Source: Pseudomonas bohemica
Lineage (GTDB): Bacteria; Pseudomonadota; Gammaproteobacteria; Pseudomonadales; Pseudomonadaceae
Length of the DNA: 64,000 bases
Reading direction: 5' to 3'
Assembly: GCF_002934685.1 (NCBI RefSeq)
Contig: NZ_NKHL01000111.1
Span: forward strand, 1-64,000
In this document: in pieces, positions 16,769-25,343 of the stretch
Position numbering within the stretch: the stretch's first letter is position 1
How the letters are laid out: every line of letters begins with the position of its first letter
Notes under the pieces: generated by a model
Told to the model about the DNA's origin: nothing
The model's database searches: none
The model's input: the letters and a program-made list of their open reading frames with translations, nothing else
Made by a program: the position numbers and the translations under genes

Positions 16769-17590
16769 ATGTCTCGACGCATATCCCCCGTCATACCCGG
16801 CTTCGGGCTGACGCTGGGCTACACCTTGGTGTACCTCAGCTTGATCGTGCTGATACCGCTTGCGGCCATGTTCATTCACGCGTCCCAACTGAGCGCCGCG
16901 CAGTTCTGGAATATCGTCACAGCCCCTCGGGTGCTCGCCGCGCTCAGATTGAGCTTTGGCACGGCGTTCTACGCGGCGATCATCAACGGCGTCATCGGTA
17001 CGCTACTGGCGTGGGTTCTGGTGCGCTACACCTTTCCCGGACGCAAGATCATCGACGCCATGATCGACCTGCCGTTCGCATTGCCCACCGCCGTCGCCGG
17101 TATCGCGCTGACTGCGCTGTACACGCCAACGGGTCTGGTCGGACAGTTCGCCGCAGACCTTGGCATCAAGATCGCTTACACCCCGTTCGGCATCACTCTG
17201 GCACTGACCTTCGTCACCCTGCCGTTCGTGGTTCGTACGGTACAGCCGGTGCTGGCGGATATCCCTCGTGAAGTCGAAGAAGCCGCTGCGTGTCTTGGCG
17301 CAAGGCCGATTCAGGTGTTCCGCTACATCCTCGTCCCCGCGTTGTTGCCCGCCTGGCTGACCGGTTTCGCATTGGCGTTCGCGCGTGGCGTGGGTGAGTA
17401 CGGATCGGTGATTTTCATTGCTGGCAACATGCCGATGAAGACCGAAATCCTGCCGCTGCTGATCATGGTCAAGCTCGATCAGTACGACTACGCGGGCGCC
17501 ACGGCTATCGGTGTGATGATGCTGGTGGTGTCGTTCATCCTGTTGCTGCTGATCAACCTGCTGCAGCGACGCATCGAAACCCCTAACTGA
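16769..17590 (+). CDS. cysT: Sulfate/thiosulfate ABC transporter permease CysT
   Basis: A 273-residue inner-membrane subunit with about six transmembrane helices, of normal family length. The coupling helix that contacts the ATPase (EEAAACLGARPIQVFRYILVP) lies at about 170-190. The start MSRRISPVIPGFGLTLGY matches other Pseudomonas CysT (CysU) proteins. AAGGAC lies just before the ATG. cysW follows 12 bases after the stop, so the two permease subunits are made together. Confidence 0.95.
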   Translation: MSRRISPVIPGFGLTLGYTLVYLSLIVLIPLAAMFIHASQLSAAQFWNIVTAPRVLAALRLSFGTAFYAAIINGVIGTLLAWVLVRYTFPGRKIIDAMIDLPFALPTAVAGIALTALYTPTGLVGQFAADLGIKIAYTPFGITLALTFVTLPFVVRTVQPVLADIPREVEEAAACLGARPIQVFRYILVPALLPAWLTGFALAFARGVGEYGSVIFIAGNMPMKTEILPLLIMVKLDQYDYAGATAIGVMMLVVSFILLLLINLLQRRIETPN

Positions 17591-17602
17591 GGAGGCGCAC
17601 TT

Positions 17603-18475
17603 ATGTCTGGTCCATCGCTTATCGCCGCTTCCTCCGCCAACGCTGCCCGTCGTGGCAGCGCGGCCTCGCGGCGCATCCTGATCGGCCTTGCCTGGCTGGT
17701 CTTTGCGTTGTTTCTGTTGTTACCGCTGTTCGTGGTCGTCAGTCAGGGCCTGAAAAACGGTTTGGGTGGTTTCTTCACCGCCATTCTTGAACCGGATGCA
17801 CTTTCGGCGCTCAAGCTCACGGTGTATGCGGTTCTGATTTCCGTGCCGTTGAACGTGGTGTTCGGTGTCGCAGCCGCCTGGTGCGTAAGCAAGTACTCGT
17901 TCCGTGGCAAGGCGATCCTGGTGACGCTGATCGACCTGCCGTTCTCGGTGTCGCCGGTGATCGCCGGTCTGGTCTACATCCTGATGTTTGGCGCCCGTGG
18001 CATCTTCGGCCCGTGGTTGCAGGATCACGACATTCAGATTGTCTTTGCCCTGCCGGGTATCGTACTGGCGACCATCTTCGTGACCGTGCCCTTTGTGGCC
18101 CGTGAGCTGATCCCGCTGATGCAGGAGCAGGGCACGCAGGAAGAGGAGGCCGCGCGACTGCTGGGCGCCAATGGCTGGCAGATGTTCTGGCATGTGACCG
18201 TGCCGAACATCAAATGGGGCCTGATCTACGGCGTGGTGCTGTGTACCGCGCGGGCGATGGGCGAGTTCGGCGCGGTGTCGGTGGTGTCCGGCCACATCCG
18301 CGGCGTCACTAACACCCTGCCGCTGCATGTCGAGATTCTCTACAACGAGTACAACCACGTAGCAGCATTTGCCGTGGCGAGCCTGTTATTGATCCTTGCG
18401 CTGTTCATCCTGCTGCTCAAGCAGTGGAGCGAAGCGCGCATTAGCCGTCTGCGCCAAAGCGCGGCGGAGGAATAA
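17603..18475 (+). CDS. cysW: Sulfate/thiosulfate ABC transporter permease CysW
   Basis: The second membrane subunit of the sulfate importer, 290 residues with about six helices. The N-terminal 25 residues are polar and Ala/Ser-rich before the first helix ([19 protein letters not shown]). The coupling helix motif is [22 protein letters not shown] (about 178-200). GAGGAG precedes the ATG. The gene ends three bases before cysA, showing a compact cysTWA operon. Confidence 0.95.
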   Translation: MSGPSLIAASSANAARRGSAASRRILIGLAWLVFALFLLLPLFVVVSQGLKNGLGGFFTAILEPDALSALKLTVYAVLISVPLNVVFGVAAAWCVSKYSFRGKAILVTLIDLPFSVSPVIAGLVYILMFGARGIFGPWLQDHDIQIVFALPGIVLATIFVTVPFVARELIPLMQEQGTQEEEAARLLGANGWQMFWHVTVPNIKWGLIYGVVLCTARAMGEFGAVSVVSGHIRGVTNTLPLHVEILYNEYNHVAAFAVASLLLILALFILLLKQWSEARISRLRQSAAEE

Positions 18476-18478
18476 TTC

Positions 18479-19468
18479 ATGTCGATCGAAGTCCGTAACG
18501 TCAGCAAGAATTTCAACGCTTTCAAGGCCCTTAACAGCATCAATCTGGACATCCAGAGTGGCGAGCTGGTGGCGTTGCTCGGCCCGTCCGGCTGTGGCAA
18601 GACGACCTTGTTGCGCATTATTGCCGGGCTGGAAACCCCCGATCAGGGCAACATCGTGTTTCACGGGGAAGACGTCTCCGGCCACGATGTGCGCGATCGC
18701 AATGTCGGGTTCGTGTTCCAGCACTACGCCCTGTTCCGCCACATGACGGTGTTCGACAACGTCGCCTTCGGCTTGCGCATGAAGCCGAAGAACCAGCGCC
18801 CGAACGAATCCCAGATCGCCGTGAAGGTGCATGAGCTGCTGAACATGGTGCAGCTGGACTGGCTGGCCGACCGCTACCCTGAGCAGTTGTCCGGTGGCCA
18901 GCGTCAACGTATCGCCCTCGCTCGCGCACTGGCCGTTGAACCGAAGGTGTTGCTGCTGGACGAGCCGTTTGGTGCGCTCGATGCCAAAGTGCGCAAGGAG
19001 CTGCGCCGCTGGCTGGCGCGTCTGCACGAAGACATCAACCTGACCTCGGTCTTCGTGACTCACGACCAGGAAGAAGCGATGGAAGTCGCCGACCGTATCG
19101 TGGTGATGAACAAGGGCGTGATCGAGCAGATCGGCTCGCCGGGTGAGGTCTACGAGAACCCGGCCAGCGATTTCGTCTACCACTTCCTCGGCGACTCCAA
19201 TCGCCTGCACCTGGGCGAAGACAACCACGTGTTGTTCCGGCCGCACGAAGTGTCGTTGTCGCGCCATGAAGTGGAAGGGCATCACGCCGCCGAAGTCCGC
19301 GACATCCGCCCGCTGGGGGCAACCACCCGCGTGACGCTGAAGGTCGAGGGCCAGCCGGATCTGATCGAGGCCGAAGTGGTGAAGGATCACGACAGCCTGA
19401 TCGGCCTGGCGCGTGGGGAGACATTGTTCTTCAAGCCGAAGGTCTGGCAGAAGGTTGCAAATATCTAA
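18479..19468 (+). CDS. cysA: Sulfate/thiosulfate import ATPase
   Basis: The ATPase that drives sulfate and thiosulfate uptake, 329 residues. Walker A is GPSGCGKTT (about 36-44), the Q-loop is in VFQHYALF, the signature is LSGGQRQR, Walker B is [12 protein letters not shown] and the switch histidine is in VTHDQEEA. After residue 240 comes a TOBE-type regulatory region ([10 protein letters not shown]). GGAGG lies eight bases before the ATG. The operon ends here and is followed by a REP doublet. Confidence 0.96.
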   Translation: MSIEVRNVSKNFNAFKALNSINLDIQSGELVALLGPSGCGKTTLLRIIAGLETPDQGNIVFHGEDVSGHDVRDRNVGFVFQHYALFRHMTVFDNVAFGLRMKPKNQRPNESQIAVKVHELLNMVQLDWLADRYPEQLSGGQRQRIALARALAVEPKVLLLDEPFGALDAKVRKELRRWLARLHEDINLTSVFVTHDQEEAMEVADRIVVMNKGVIEQIGSPGEVYENPASDFVYHFLGDSNRLHLGEDNHVLFRPHEVSLSRHEVEGHHAAEVRDIRPLGATTRVTLKVEGQPDLIEAEVVKDHDSLIGLARGETLFFKPKVWQKVANI

Positions 19469-19482
19469 CTGGCGGGCTCTTC

Positions 19483-19570
19483 TGTAGGAGCGCGCTCGCC
19501 CGCGATGCAGTGTGTCAGATGCCATGTTGGTATCTGGATGAATGCAATCGCGGGCAATCGCGCTCCTACA
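19483..19570. repeat. Pair of inverted REP sequences overlapping the end of the next gene
   Basis: TGTAGGAGCGCGCTCGCCCGCG and an inverted copy ending GGGCAATCGCGCTCCTACAG. The last bases of the right copy encode the final Leu codon and TAG stop of the minus-strand gene at 19566. Confidence 0.87.
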
Positions 19571-20117
19571 GGGCTTTGCTCCGGATTGTCGCTTTTTTCA
19601 TATTTCGCTTGTGCGTACGGCCCACCTTACCTTCGATGCTGTTCTGCAGCTTCTTCCTCATTCCCAGCAAAAAAGCCGCTTCCGCCACCACGAATAGCGG
19701 GCCGATGATCAAACCTGAGAGGTCGTCGACGAACGCTGGCTTGCGGCCTTCATAATAATGGCCGACGAACTGAATCACCCAGCCCACGACGAACAGCCCG
19801 ACCCCAGCGCCGAGCCAGACCAACGTGCTTTGTTGCGCCAGATGCGCGCCAATCCACAGGAAAAACACCAGTACGATGCCCATGGCGATGCCGAATGGCT
19901 TGTCCAGCCGCAGGTAGAACAACGTAGCCGCAACGGTCGCCAGCAAGGCCGGTGACAGCCACAGCTCGCCCAGCGACCAACTGCTCCAGCCAGGCCGCGA
20001 GAGCAGCACGGAGACCGCCAGTACGATCAGCGGAATACCAACGAAGTGGGTGACGATGTTGCGCGTGTCGCGGTGGTAGGCCGCGTATTGGCTGAGATGA
20101 TCGTTGAGGTTTTTCAT
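19566..20117 (-). CDS. Mpo1-like (DUF962) integral membrane protein
   Basis: A 183-residue membrane protein of the Mpo1/DUF962 family (YGL010w-like). Yeast Mpo1 is an Fe(II)-dependent dioxygenase of 2-hydroxy fatty acids; whether bacterial members do the same is unproven. The start is MKNLNDHLSQYAAYHRD, with GGGAGG seven bases before the ATG at 20117; the frame extends further upstream without support. Family features are HRDTRNIVTHFVGIP near the N-terminus and QFVGHYYEGRKPAF near residue 135, whose histidines are the likely metal ligands. Four or five helices lie between and after. Its stop codon comes from a REP element. Confidence 0.85.
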   Translation of the reverse strand: MKNLNDHLSQYAAYHRDTRNIVTHFVGIPLIVLAVSVLLSRPGWSSWSLGELWLSPALLATVAATLFYLRLDKPFGIAMGIVLVFFLWIGAHLAQQSTLVWLGAGVGLFVVGWVIQFVGHYYEGRKPAFVDDLSGLIIGPLFVVAEAAFLLGMRKKLQNSIEGKVGRTHKRNMKKATIRSKAL

Positions 20118-20222
20118 TGTTATTCCTCCCTTGTTGCGTGGATCATGCCGCTGTTTTTTTGGCCGGGCCCCAGCGATGGGCTCAGCCTGCAATAAATCGC
20201 CAATAAGAAACAGGAGATTCAC

Positions 20223-20936
20223 GTGACGAATGGAACGCAATGGCGCTCGTGGTTGATCAACGATCACTGGTTCAACGATTTACCCGCTTCCCTGCAGGAT
20301 AGCCTGCTCCTGGGCATGCGGCAGCGGCGGGTCACGCCCGGCAAACTGATCCTCAAACGCGGCGAGCCTGCGTGCGGCCTATATGCGCTGCTGGCAGGCT
20401 CCATCCGCTTCGGCGAGATCAAACAGCAACGCCAATGGCTCGCCCCGCCATCAGCCGCCACGCGGCCTTACTGGTTCGGAGAGGTGTCGCTGTTCGACGA
20501 CCGCCCTCGGCGACAAGATGTTTACGCCGAAGACCAGGTCATCCTGCTGCAGATGCCCCAGGCGCCGCTCAATCAACTGCTGGCGCAGAACCCCCGGCAC
20601 TGGCGCTGGTTCGGGGAGTTGCTGGGCCGCAAGCTGGGCTTGGGCGTTCCGCCCCTGGACCAAATGACTTCGCTGCCAACCGATGAGCGGGTGGCGTTGC
20701 GCCTCTTGATGCTCAGTGAAGGTTATGGCGAGATCGACCGCTCGGTGCGCATCATTTCGGTTCATGAACTGCCGTCCAGCCGTTGCCTGGGACTGACGCC
20801 TGAAGTGGTAGACCGCGTGCTCGGGCAGTTTGCCGAACACGGCATCATTCGTCGCGATCATGATTTCATCAGCGTGCTGGATCTCGAGAAGCTACGCAGG
20901 ACCGCACGCCATCGGCTGACGCAACCGGGCGTGTGA
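20223..20936 (+). CDS. Crp/Fnr-family transcriptional regulator
   Basis: A 237-residue regulator with an N-terminal cyclic-nucleotide-binding-like beta barrel (about 20-135; GKLILKRGEPACGLYALLAGSIR) and a C-terminal winged helix (about 160-220) whose recognition region reads LPSSRCLGLTPEVVDRVLGQF. The FNR cysteines are absent and the barrel lacks the usual cAMP arginine motif, so the ligand is unknown. It starts with GTG at 20223, with AGGAG six bases before. It converges with an AraC gene (six bases between stops) and diverges from the Mpo1-like gene. Targets cannot be named from sequence. Confidence 0.85.
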   Translation: MTNGTQWRSWLINDHWFNDLPASLQDSLLLGMRQRRVTPGKLILKRGEPACGLYALLAGSIRFGEIKQQRQWLAPPSAATRPYWFGEVSLFDDRPRRQDVYAEDQVILLQMPQAPLNQLLAQNPRHWRWFGELLGRKLGLGVPPLDQMTSLPTDERVALRLLMLSEGYGEIDRSVRIISVHELPSSRCLGLTPEVVDRVLGQFAEHGIIRRDHDFISVLDLEKLRRTARHRLTQPGV

Positions 20937-20942
20937 ACGGTA

Positions 20943-21950
20943 TCAGCGCAGCATCCCGTCCCGATACTGGCTCGGTGTCATGCCGGTCCAGCGTTTGAAG
21001 GCGCGGCTGAAGCTGCTGGTGTCGGCAAAACCGAGCAGATAGGCGATTTCGCTGAGGGAGCTACCGGGGTCGCGCATGTGCTGCAGCGCCAGGTTCTGCC
21101 GACACTGATTGAGTAACAGGTCGTAGCTGCAGCCCTCGTCGGCCAGGTGCCGTTGCAGGCTGCGCAGGCTCAGATGCAAGTGCTGGGCGATGCGGTCCGC
21201 AGACGGCTCGCCCTCTGGTAACTGGGCCTCGATGGCGCCACGCACCTTGCGCTCCCAGGTCAGTGGGCTGAGCTTTTCCAGCGCGCGATCAAGCACGGTT
21301 TCGTTGTGCTCGGCGAGTTCCGGGTTGGCGTCGTCCAGATGACTGTCGAAGTCGGCGCAAGCGAAGACCAGCAGGTTTTCCGCCGCGCTGAAGTACAGCG
21401 GCGCGCGAAACACGTCGTGCCAAGGCTTGGGGTCTGCCGGCTGCGGACGAACCAGATGCACTGCAACCGGCGCGTAATGCCGTCCCAATCGGTTGCGGCA
21501 AGTGCGCACGTAAATCGCCGCGAAGGCATCCATGGCCTCGTTGGCGGGCATCGGCCTACCGTCGGGTACGTGGAAGCGAAACTCATAGCAGTCGCCAACC
21601 CGCTTGAAACTCAAATCCAGCGCGTCGCTGACCACCGGGTGATAACGCACGATGCGCTCGAACACTTCGCGTAACGAGCCACTGGCCACCAGCGCGTAAC
21701 CGAGCGCGTGAAAGGTGGTCGGGCTGACAAAGCGTGAAACCCGCAAACCCAGCGCCGGATCGCCGCTGGCCTCGACTGCCAACTGCCATAGCCGTGTGGT
21801 GACGGTCACCGGATAGCGCGCATTGGGGTCGTCCATCAATTGTGGATCGAGCCCCGCAGCCTGACTCAACGCGAGACTGTCGAGGCCGAGGGCGTCGAGT
21901 TGCTTGCGCAGGGCGCGGGTCCAGCTGGCGAGAATGCTCGGCTCAGGCAT
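20943..21950 (-). CDS. AraC-family transcriptional regulator (OruR/Arabinose_bd type)
   Basis: A 335-residue regulator. Residues about 15-205 form the ligand domain common to OruR/ArgR-like AraC proteins (YPVTVTTRLWQLAVEASGDPALG; FHALGYALVASGSL). The C-terminal 100 residues hold two helix-turn-helix units: SADRIAQHLHLSLRSLQRHL and LSEIAYLLGFADTSSFSRAF, then GMTPSQYR. It is divergent from the desaturase at 22061, 110 bases away, and is the likely regulator of that gene. The effector is unknown, perhaps a fatty acid. Confidence 0.9.
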   Translation of the reverse strand: MPEPSILASWTRALRKQLDALGLDSLALSQAAGLDPQLMDDPNARYPVTVTTRLWQLAVEASGDPALGLRVSRFVSPTTFHALGYALVASGSLREVFERIVRYHPVVSDALDLSFKRVGDCYEFRFHVPDGRPMPANEAMDAFAAIYVRTCRNRLGRHYAPVAVHLVRPQPADPKPWHDVFRAPLYFSAAENLLVFACADFDSHLDDANPELAEHNETVLDRALEKLSPLTWERKVRGAIEAQLPEGEPSADRIAQHLHLSLRSLQRHLADEGCSYDLLLNQCRQNLALQHMRDPGSSLSEIAYLLGFADTSSFSRAFKRWTGMTPSQYRDGMLR

Positions 21951-22060
21951 ACAGATTGGCGCTTCCGGTCAACAGGTTGGCGTCCACGGTCGCGCAGTTT
22001 TGCGCCCTGCACGGCACAGTAGAGCCACGTTTGCTCATCATAAGACCGGAGAATGGAAGC

Positions 22061-23131
22061 ATGCACGACTCTTCTGCAAGCGCTGCCGGGCTGAATGCAC
22101 AACAGCGATCAGCCCATATTCGCGCCGTGGTTATGGCCCATGGCAACGCCCTGCGCCAGCGCTATCCGATCCTTGCGCATCAGGACGCGATCGGGGTCGG
22201 CATCCTCGTGTTTGCCCTGAGCGCAATGGTCGGCAGCGCAGCGCTCTATCTAATGGGTTACATGGCCTGGTGGGTATGTTTACTGTTGAACGCCTTCTTC
22301 GCCTCGCTTACCCATGAGCTGGAGCACGACCTGATTCACAGCATGTACTTGCGCAAGCAACGCGTGCCACACAATCTGATGCTGGCACTGGTGTGGATGG
22401 CGCGGCCGAGCACCATCAACCCGTGGATTCGTCGGCATCTGCACCTCAATCATCACAAGGTTTCCGGCACCGAGGCCGACATGGAAGAGCGCGCCATCAC
22501 CAATGGCGAGCCGTGGGGCATCGCCCGGTTGCTGATGGTAGGTGACAACGTGATGTCCTCGCTGATTCGCATGCTGCGGGCGAAAACCTGGGCGCACAAA
22601 TTCAGCATCCTCAAACGCACCCTGCGGGTGTATGCACCGCTGGCGCTGCTCAACTGGGGCGCGTGGTACGCGTTTCTCGGTTTTCACGCAGCCAATGGCA
22701 TCGCCACCCTGATGAGCACCGCGGTGGATTGGTCGGCCAATACCCTGGCCGTCATGCAGGTGATCGACATCGCCGTGGTGGTGCTGATCGGGCCGAACGT
22801 GCTGCGCACTTTCTGCCTGCATTTCATCAGCTCAAACATGCATTACTACGGCGACGTCGAGCCGGGCAACGTCTTGCAGCAGACTCAGGTGCTCAACCCC
22901 TGGTGGCTATGGCCGCTGCAGGCGTTCTGCTTCAATTTTGGCAGCACCCACGGCATTCATCATTTCGTGGTGAAAGAACCGTTCTACATCCGCCAGATGA
23001 CGGCGCCGGTGGCGCATAAGGTCATGGCCGAAATGGGCGTGCGCTTCAATGATTTCGGTACGTTTAGGCGGGCGAATCGGTTTGAAGAGCTAGCCGAGGC
23101 GGTCGAAGACAGGGTTGGATCTCGAACCTGA
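22061..23131 (+). CDS. Fatty acid desaturase/hydroxylase family protein
   Basis: A 356-residue membrane protein with the histidine clusters of di-iron desaturases and hydroxylases: HELEHD (about 83-88), HLHLNHH (about 127-133) and HGIHH near residue 305. Several hydrophobic helices lie between the first and last boxes. The spacing differs from DesA, and the family also contains alkane and sterol-type hydroxylases, so the exact substrate is open. The ATG at 22061 is supported by GGAG about nine bases upstream. The longer upstream frame overlaps the divergent AraC gene and is unlikely. Regulation by that AraC protein is inferred from position. Confidence 0.83.
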   Translation: MHDSSASAAGLNAQQRSAHIRAVVMAHGNALRQRYPILAHQDAIGVGILVFALSAMVGSAALYLMGYMAWWVCLLLNAFFASLTHELEHDLIHSMYLRKQRVPHNLMLALVWMARPSTINPWIRRHLHLNHHKVSGTEADMEERAITNGEPWGIARLLMVGDNVMSSLIRMLRAKTWAHKFSILKRTLRVYAPLALLNWGAWYAFLGFHAANGIATLMSTAVDWSANTLAVMQVIDIAVVVLIGPNVLRTFCLHFISSNMHYYGDVEPGNVLQQTQVLNPWWLWPLQAFCFNFGSTHGIHHFVVKEPFYIRQMTAPVAHKVMAEMGVRFNDFGTFRRANRFEELAEAVEDRVGSRT

Positions 23132-23138
23132 CATCGGA

Positions 23139-23231
23139 CCTGTGGGAGAGCTTGCTCACGAAGAGGCCCGGACTTTCAGCGGCTCCGGTGTCTGAAAGTC
23201 AGCCTTCGTGAGCAAGCTCACTCCCACAGGG
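23139..23231. repeat. Pair of inverted REP sequences (TGTGGGAG class)
   Basis: CCTGTGGGAGAGCTTGCTCACGAAG on the left and its inverted copy CTTCGTGAGCAAGCTCACTCCCACAGG on the right, eight bases after the desaturase stop. This is the second REP subclass of the window. Confidence 0.88.
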
Positions 23232-23337
23232 ATATGCATCTGGCTGCAGAAAATTTTCTGAATAAAAATTCTGTAACAACTCTCTCGTATTCTCTGCTCA
23301 TCCCCGGCGAGCTGGGGGCAGACAGCGTGATTTCTCA

Positions 23338-23374
23338 GGGCTACTCCTTAAGGCAGGGGGTGGCCCTCTTTTTT
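23338..23374 (+). terminator. Strong intrinsic terminator in the 23.2-23.5 kb gap (possible sRNA end)
   Basis: A ten-base-pair stem (GGGCTACTCC with GGGGTGGCCC, two G-T pairs) and a nine-base loop are followed by TCTTTTTT. A second hairpin (CCCCGG/CTGGGG, CGAG loop) lies at 23311-23326. The desaturase stop is 200 bases upstream with a REP doublet between, so this may end a separate small RNA starting near 23300. Confidence 0.7.
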
Positions 23375-23430
23375 GCTGCGCTATCGCCTGTGATTACGGC
23401 ATATGTTTTTTAGCTATTAATAAATATCTT

Positions 23431-23447
23431 CTTATTCTTTTTCGAAT
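23431..23447. promoter_or_regulatory. TTATTCTT-type element before the YdeN-like hydrolase
   Basis: CTTATTCTTTTTCGAATA contains TATTC and GAATA as an inverted pair, 60 bases before the hydrolase start, in an AT-rich stretch. It resembles elements at 15121, 25193 and 45246 and may be a CysB site. Confidence 0.4.
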
Positions 23448-23505
23448 ATATGTCCCGTCCCTATACTCGCCGCCATGAACGCAAAAAATGCAGGAGGCGA
23501 AGGCC

Positions 23506-24087
23506 ATGCATAACGAATCGATCCGTTACCTGATCGTGCCAGGCTGGCAAGGATCTGCCGAAGACCATTGGCAAACTCATTGGCAGAACAGCTTGCCCAA
23601 CAGCGTGCGCGTGGAGCAGGCCGATTGGCTCAAACCTCGCCGCGAAGACTGGGTAGGCGAACTGCAGCGGGTGATTGCCGCCGACAGCTCTCCGGTGATT
23701 CTGATCGCGCATAGCCTCGGCTGCGTGACCGTCGCTCACTGGGCGCAGTTGGCGCCGCTGGACACCTTGCGGCAAGTCCGTGGTGCATTGCTCGTGGCGC
23801 CTGCCGATGTCGAGCGACCGAACTGCCCGCCGGCGATTCGTAATTTTGCCCCTATTCCTGAGCATCTGCTGCCATTCCCGGCGCAGGTGGTCAGCTCCGA
23901 TAACGACTCCGCCGTCAGCGCCTTGCGGGCGATGGAAATGGCCCGCAACTGGGGTGCCGAGATCGGCATCCTGAGCGGCGCTGGCCACATCAACGTCAAA
24001 TCAGGCCACCAACGCTGGGAGCAGGGTTTCGCTTACCTGTATCGCCTGCAAGGCCGTATCGAACAACTCACACGCCGCCGCGCATGA
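23506..24087 (+). CDS. YdeN/RBBP9-family alpha/beta hydrolase
   Basis: A 193-residue serine hydrolase. The nucleophile lies in IAHSLGCVT (about residues 68-76), the acid is probably in VVSSDNDS and the histidine in GAGHIN, so the triad is complete. The start MHNESIRYLIVPGWQGS follows AGGAGG at nine bases; an in-frame ATG 18 bases upstream is less likely. The family is small, soluble and of mostly unknown substrate. In pseudomonads it is often found beside sulfur-starvation genes, as here, so an ester-cleaving role in sulfur or methionine scavenging is possible but inferred. A terminator follows at 24144. Confidence 0.87.
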   Translation: MHNESIRYLIVPGWQGSAEDHWQTHWQNSLPNSVRVEQADWLKPRREDWVGELQRVIAADSSPVILIAHSLGCVTVAHWAQLAPLDTLRQVRGALLVAPADVERPNCPPAIRNFAPIPEHLLPFPAQVVSSDNDSAVSALRAMEMARNWGAEIGILSGAGHINVKSGHQRWEQGFAYLYRLQGRIEQLTRRRA

Positions 24088-24143
24088 AGCCATGCTGCGC
24101 GGCGACAGTCGCGTCGAACGACACGCCGACCACCTTCTTTTTC

Positions 24144-24180
24144 GCCGCAGTGAACCGACAGGCGCTGCGGCCTTTTTTTT
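24144..24180 (+). terminator. Intrinsic terminator after the hydrolase
   Basis: GCCGCAG and CTGCGGC pair around a 14-base loop and are followed by C and eight T. It separates the hydrolase from the sigma54 activator gene. Confidence 0.85.
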
Positions 24181-24216
24181 AACGCCCAGGCACTTATGGC
24201 TGGGCGGGAGCCTGCC

Positions 24217-25056
24217 ATGACTCACTCCGTTACCCCGCAACAATCACCCAGCCAGCCTCTGCTGACCTTCCCCGACGCCGAAAAAAGCCCCCTGAGCATT
24301 CGTGCCAAGGCGCTGGTGTTTTTTGATCCGCGTTCCCGACGCCTGCGCGAAGAAATGGAGCAACTGGCGCCTCAGGAGTTGCCCGTGCTGATACGTGGCG
24401 AGCCGGGCACTGGTAAAGAGTTGCTGGCGCGGCACATCCATCGTGGCAGCGATCGTTCGGGGCTGTTTGTTTCGGTCAATTGCGGCGCGATCAGCCCGAC
24501 CTACGCCGACGCCGAACTGTTCGGCTATGCCGCTGGCGCGCACAGTGGTTCGGTGAGCAGTCGAGCCGGGTGGTTCGGCTCTGCCACAGGCGGGACGTTG
24601 TATCTGGATGAAATTGCCGACCTGCCGCTGTCGATCCAGATCAAGCTGCTCTCGGCCCTGGAGAATCGCGAAGTCACCCGCGTTGGTGCCTCGCAGCCAA
24701 GCCCGGTGGACGTCCGGTTGGTGGCAGCGACCAGCATCGATCTGAATCTGGCCGTGGCTGCCGGGAAATTTCATGAGCGCCTTTATCGCTACCTGAGTGA
24801 GGGACGACTGGATCTGCCGGCATTGCGCGAACAGCCGGGCAATATCCTGCCGCTTGCCGAGTATTTTCTGGGCATCTACAGCCAGCGCCTGGATTTCGAG
24901 ATGCCCTTGATCAGCGAGGCGGCGCAAAAGCTGCTCGAAGCCCATTACTGGCCTGGGAATACGCGGGAGCTGGAGAACGTCATTCACTTCGCATTGCTGG
25001 TCAGCAGTGGGGCGGAAATCTTGCCGGAACACCTGAACCTGCCGGGCAGAAGTTAA
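24217..25056 (+). CDS. Sigma54-activator-like AAA+ protein lacking a DNA-binding domain
   Basis: A 279-residue protein made almost only of the AAA+ domain of NtrC/SfnR-type activators. Walker A is GEPGTGKE (about 59-66) and Walker B is GGTLYLDEIADL. The loop that touches sigma54, normally GAFTGA, reads GAHSGS, so both the Phe and the second Thr-Gly-Ala are changed. The arginine-finger and sensor II regions look present (HYWPGNTRELEN). The protein stops soon after, with no Fis-type helix-turn-helix, and no receiver or GAF domain precedes the AAA+ core. The closest type I recall is SfnR, the organosulfur regulator. GGGAG lies seven bases before the ATG at 24217. It may be a remnant or act without DNA binding. 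Confidence 0.75.
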   Translation: MTHSVTPQQSPSQPLLTFPDAEKSPLSIRAKALVFFDPRSRRLREEMEQLAPQELPVLIRGEPGTGKELLARHIHRGSDRSGLFVSVNCGAISPTYADAELFGYAAGAHSGSVSSRAGWFGSATGGTLYLDEIADLPLSIQIKLLSALENREVTRVGASQPSPVDVRLVAATSIDLNLAVAAGKFHERLYRYLSEGRLDLPALREQPGNILPLAEYFLGIYSQRLDFEMPLISEAAQKLLEAHYWPGNTRELENVIHFALLVSSGAEILPEHLNLPGRS

Positions 25057-25070
25057 TTCGAGCTGGAACT

Positions 25071-25094
25071 CATAGACGCGCGCTTGCCCACGAT
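25071..25094. repeat. Single degenerate REP half
   Basis: CATAGACGCGCGCTTGCCCACG is a diverged TGTAGGAGCGCG-class REP with no inverted partner. It lies 15 bases after the stop of the activator-like gene, which lacks its expected C-terminal domain. Confidence 0.55.
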
Positions 25095-25192
25095 TGCTAT
25101 TTGCCTTCACCTGGTACGGCAGGGTCAAGTCTGCAGGCCGCGGTTTAGACGCCTGCATTTGCGTCAGCTAATGGCTAAATGCTCGTTGAGAA

Positions 25193-25207
25193 CCAAAAAG
25201 AATAACC
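25193..25207. promoter_or_regulatory. AGAATAAC-type element before metQ
   Basis: CCAAAAAGAATAACC lies 137 bases before metQ. Its complement GGTTATTCTTTTTGG matches the elements at 15121 and 23431. A sulfur-responsive activator site is inferred. Confidence 0.4.
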
Positions 25208-25343
25208 ATCCGCTTAAAAAGTATTGTCTCGGAATAAAAAATCTCGGTAATGTCCGCTTCAGCCGCCACCCTGCCAGGGTCGTACCCGCGGCATCTATAC
25301 AGAGTTGCCCACAAGGCGACCGGAATATTTCTAAGGACATCGC

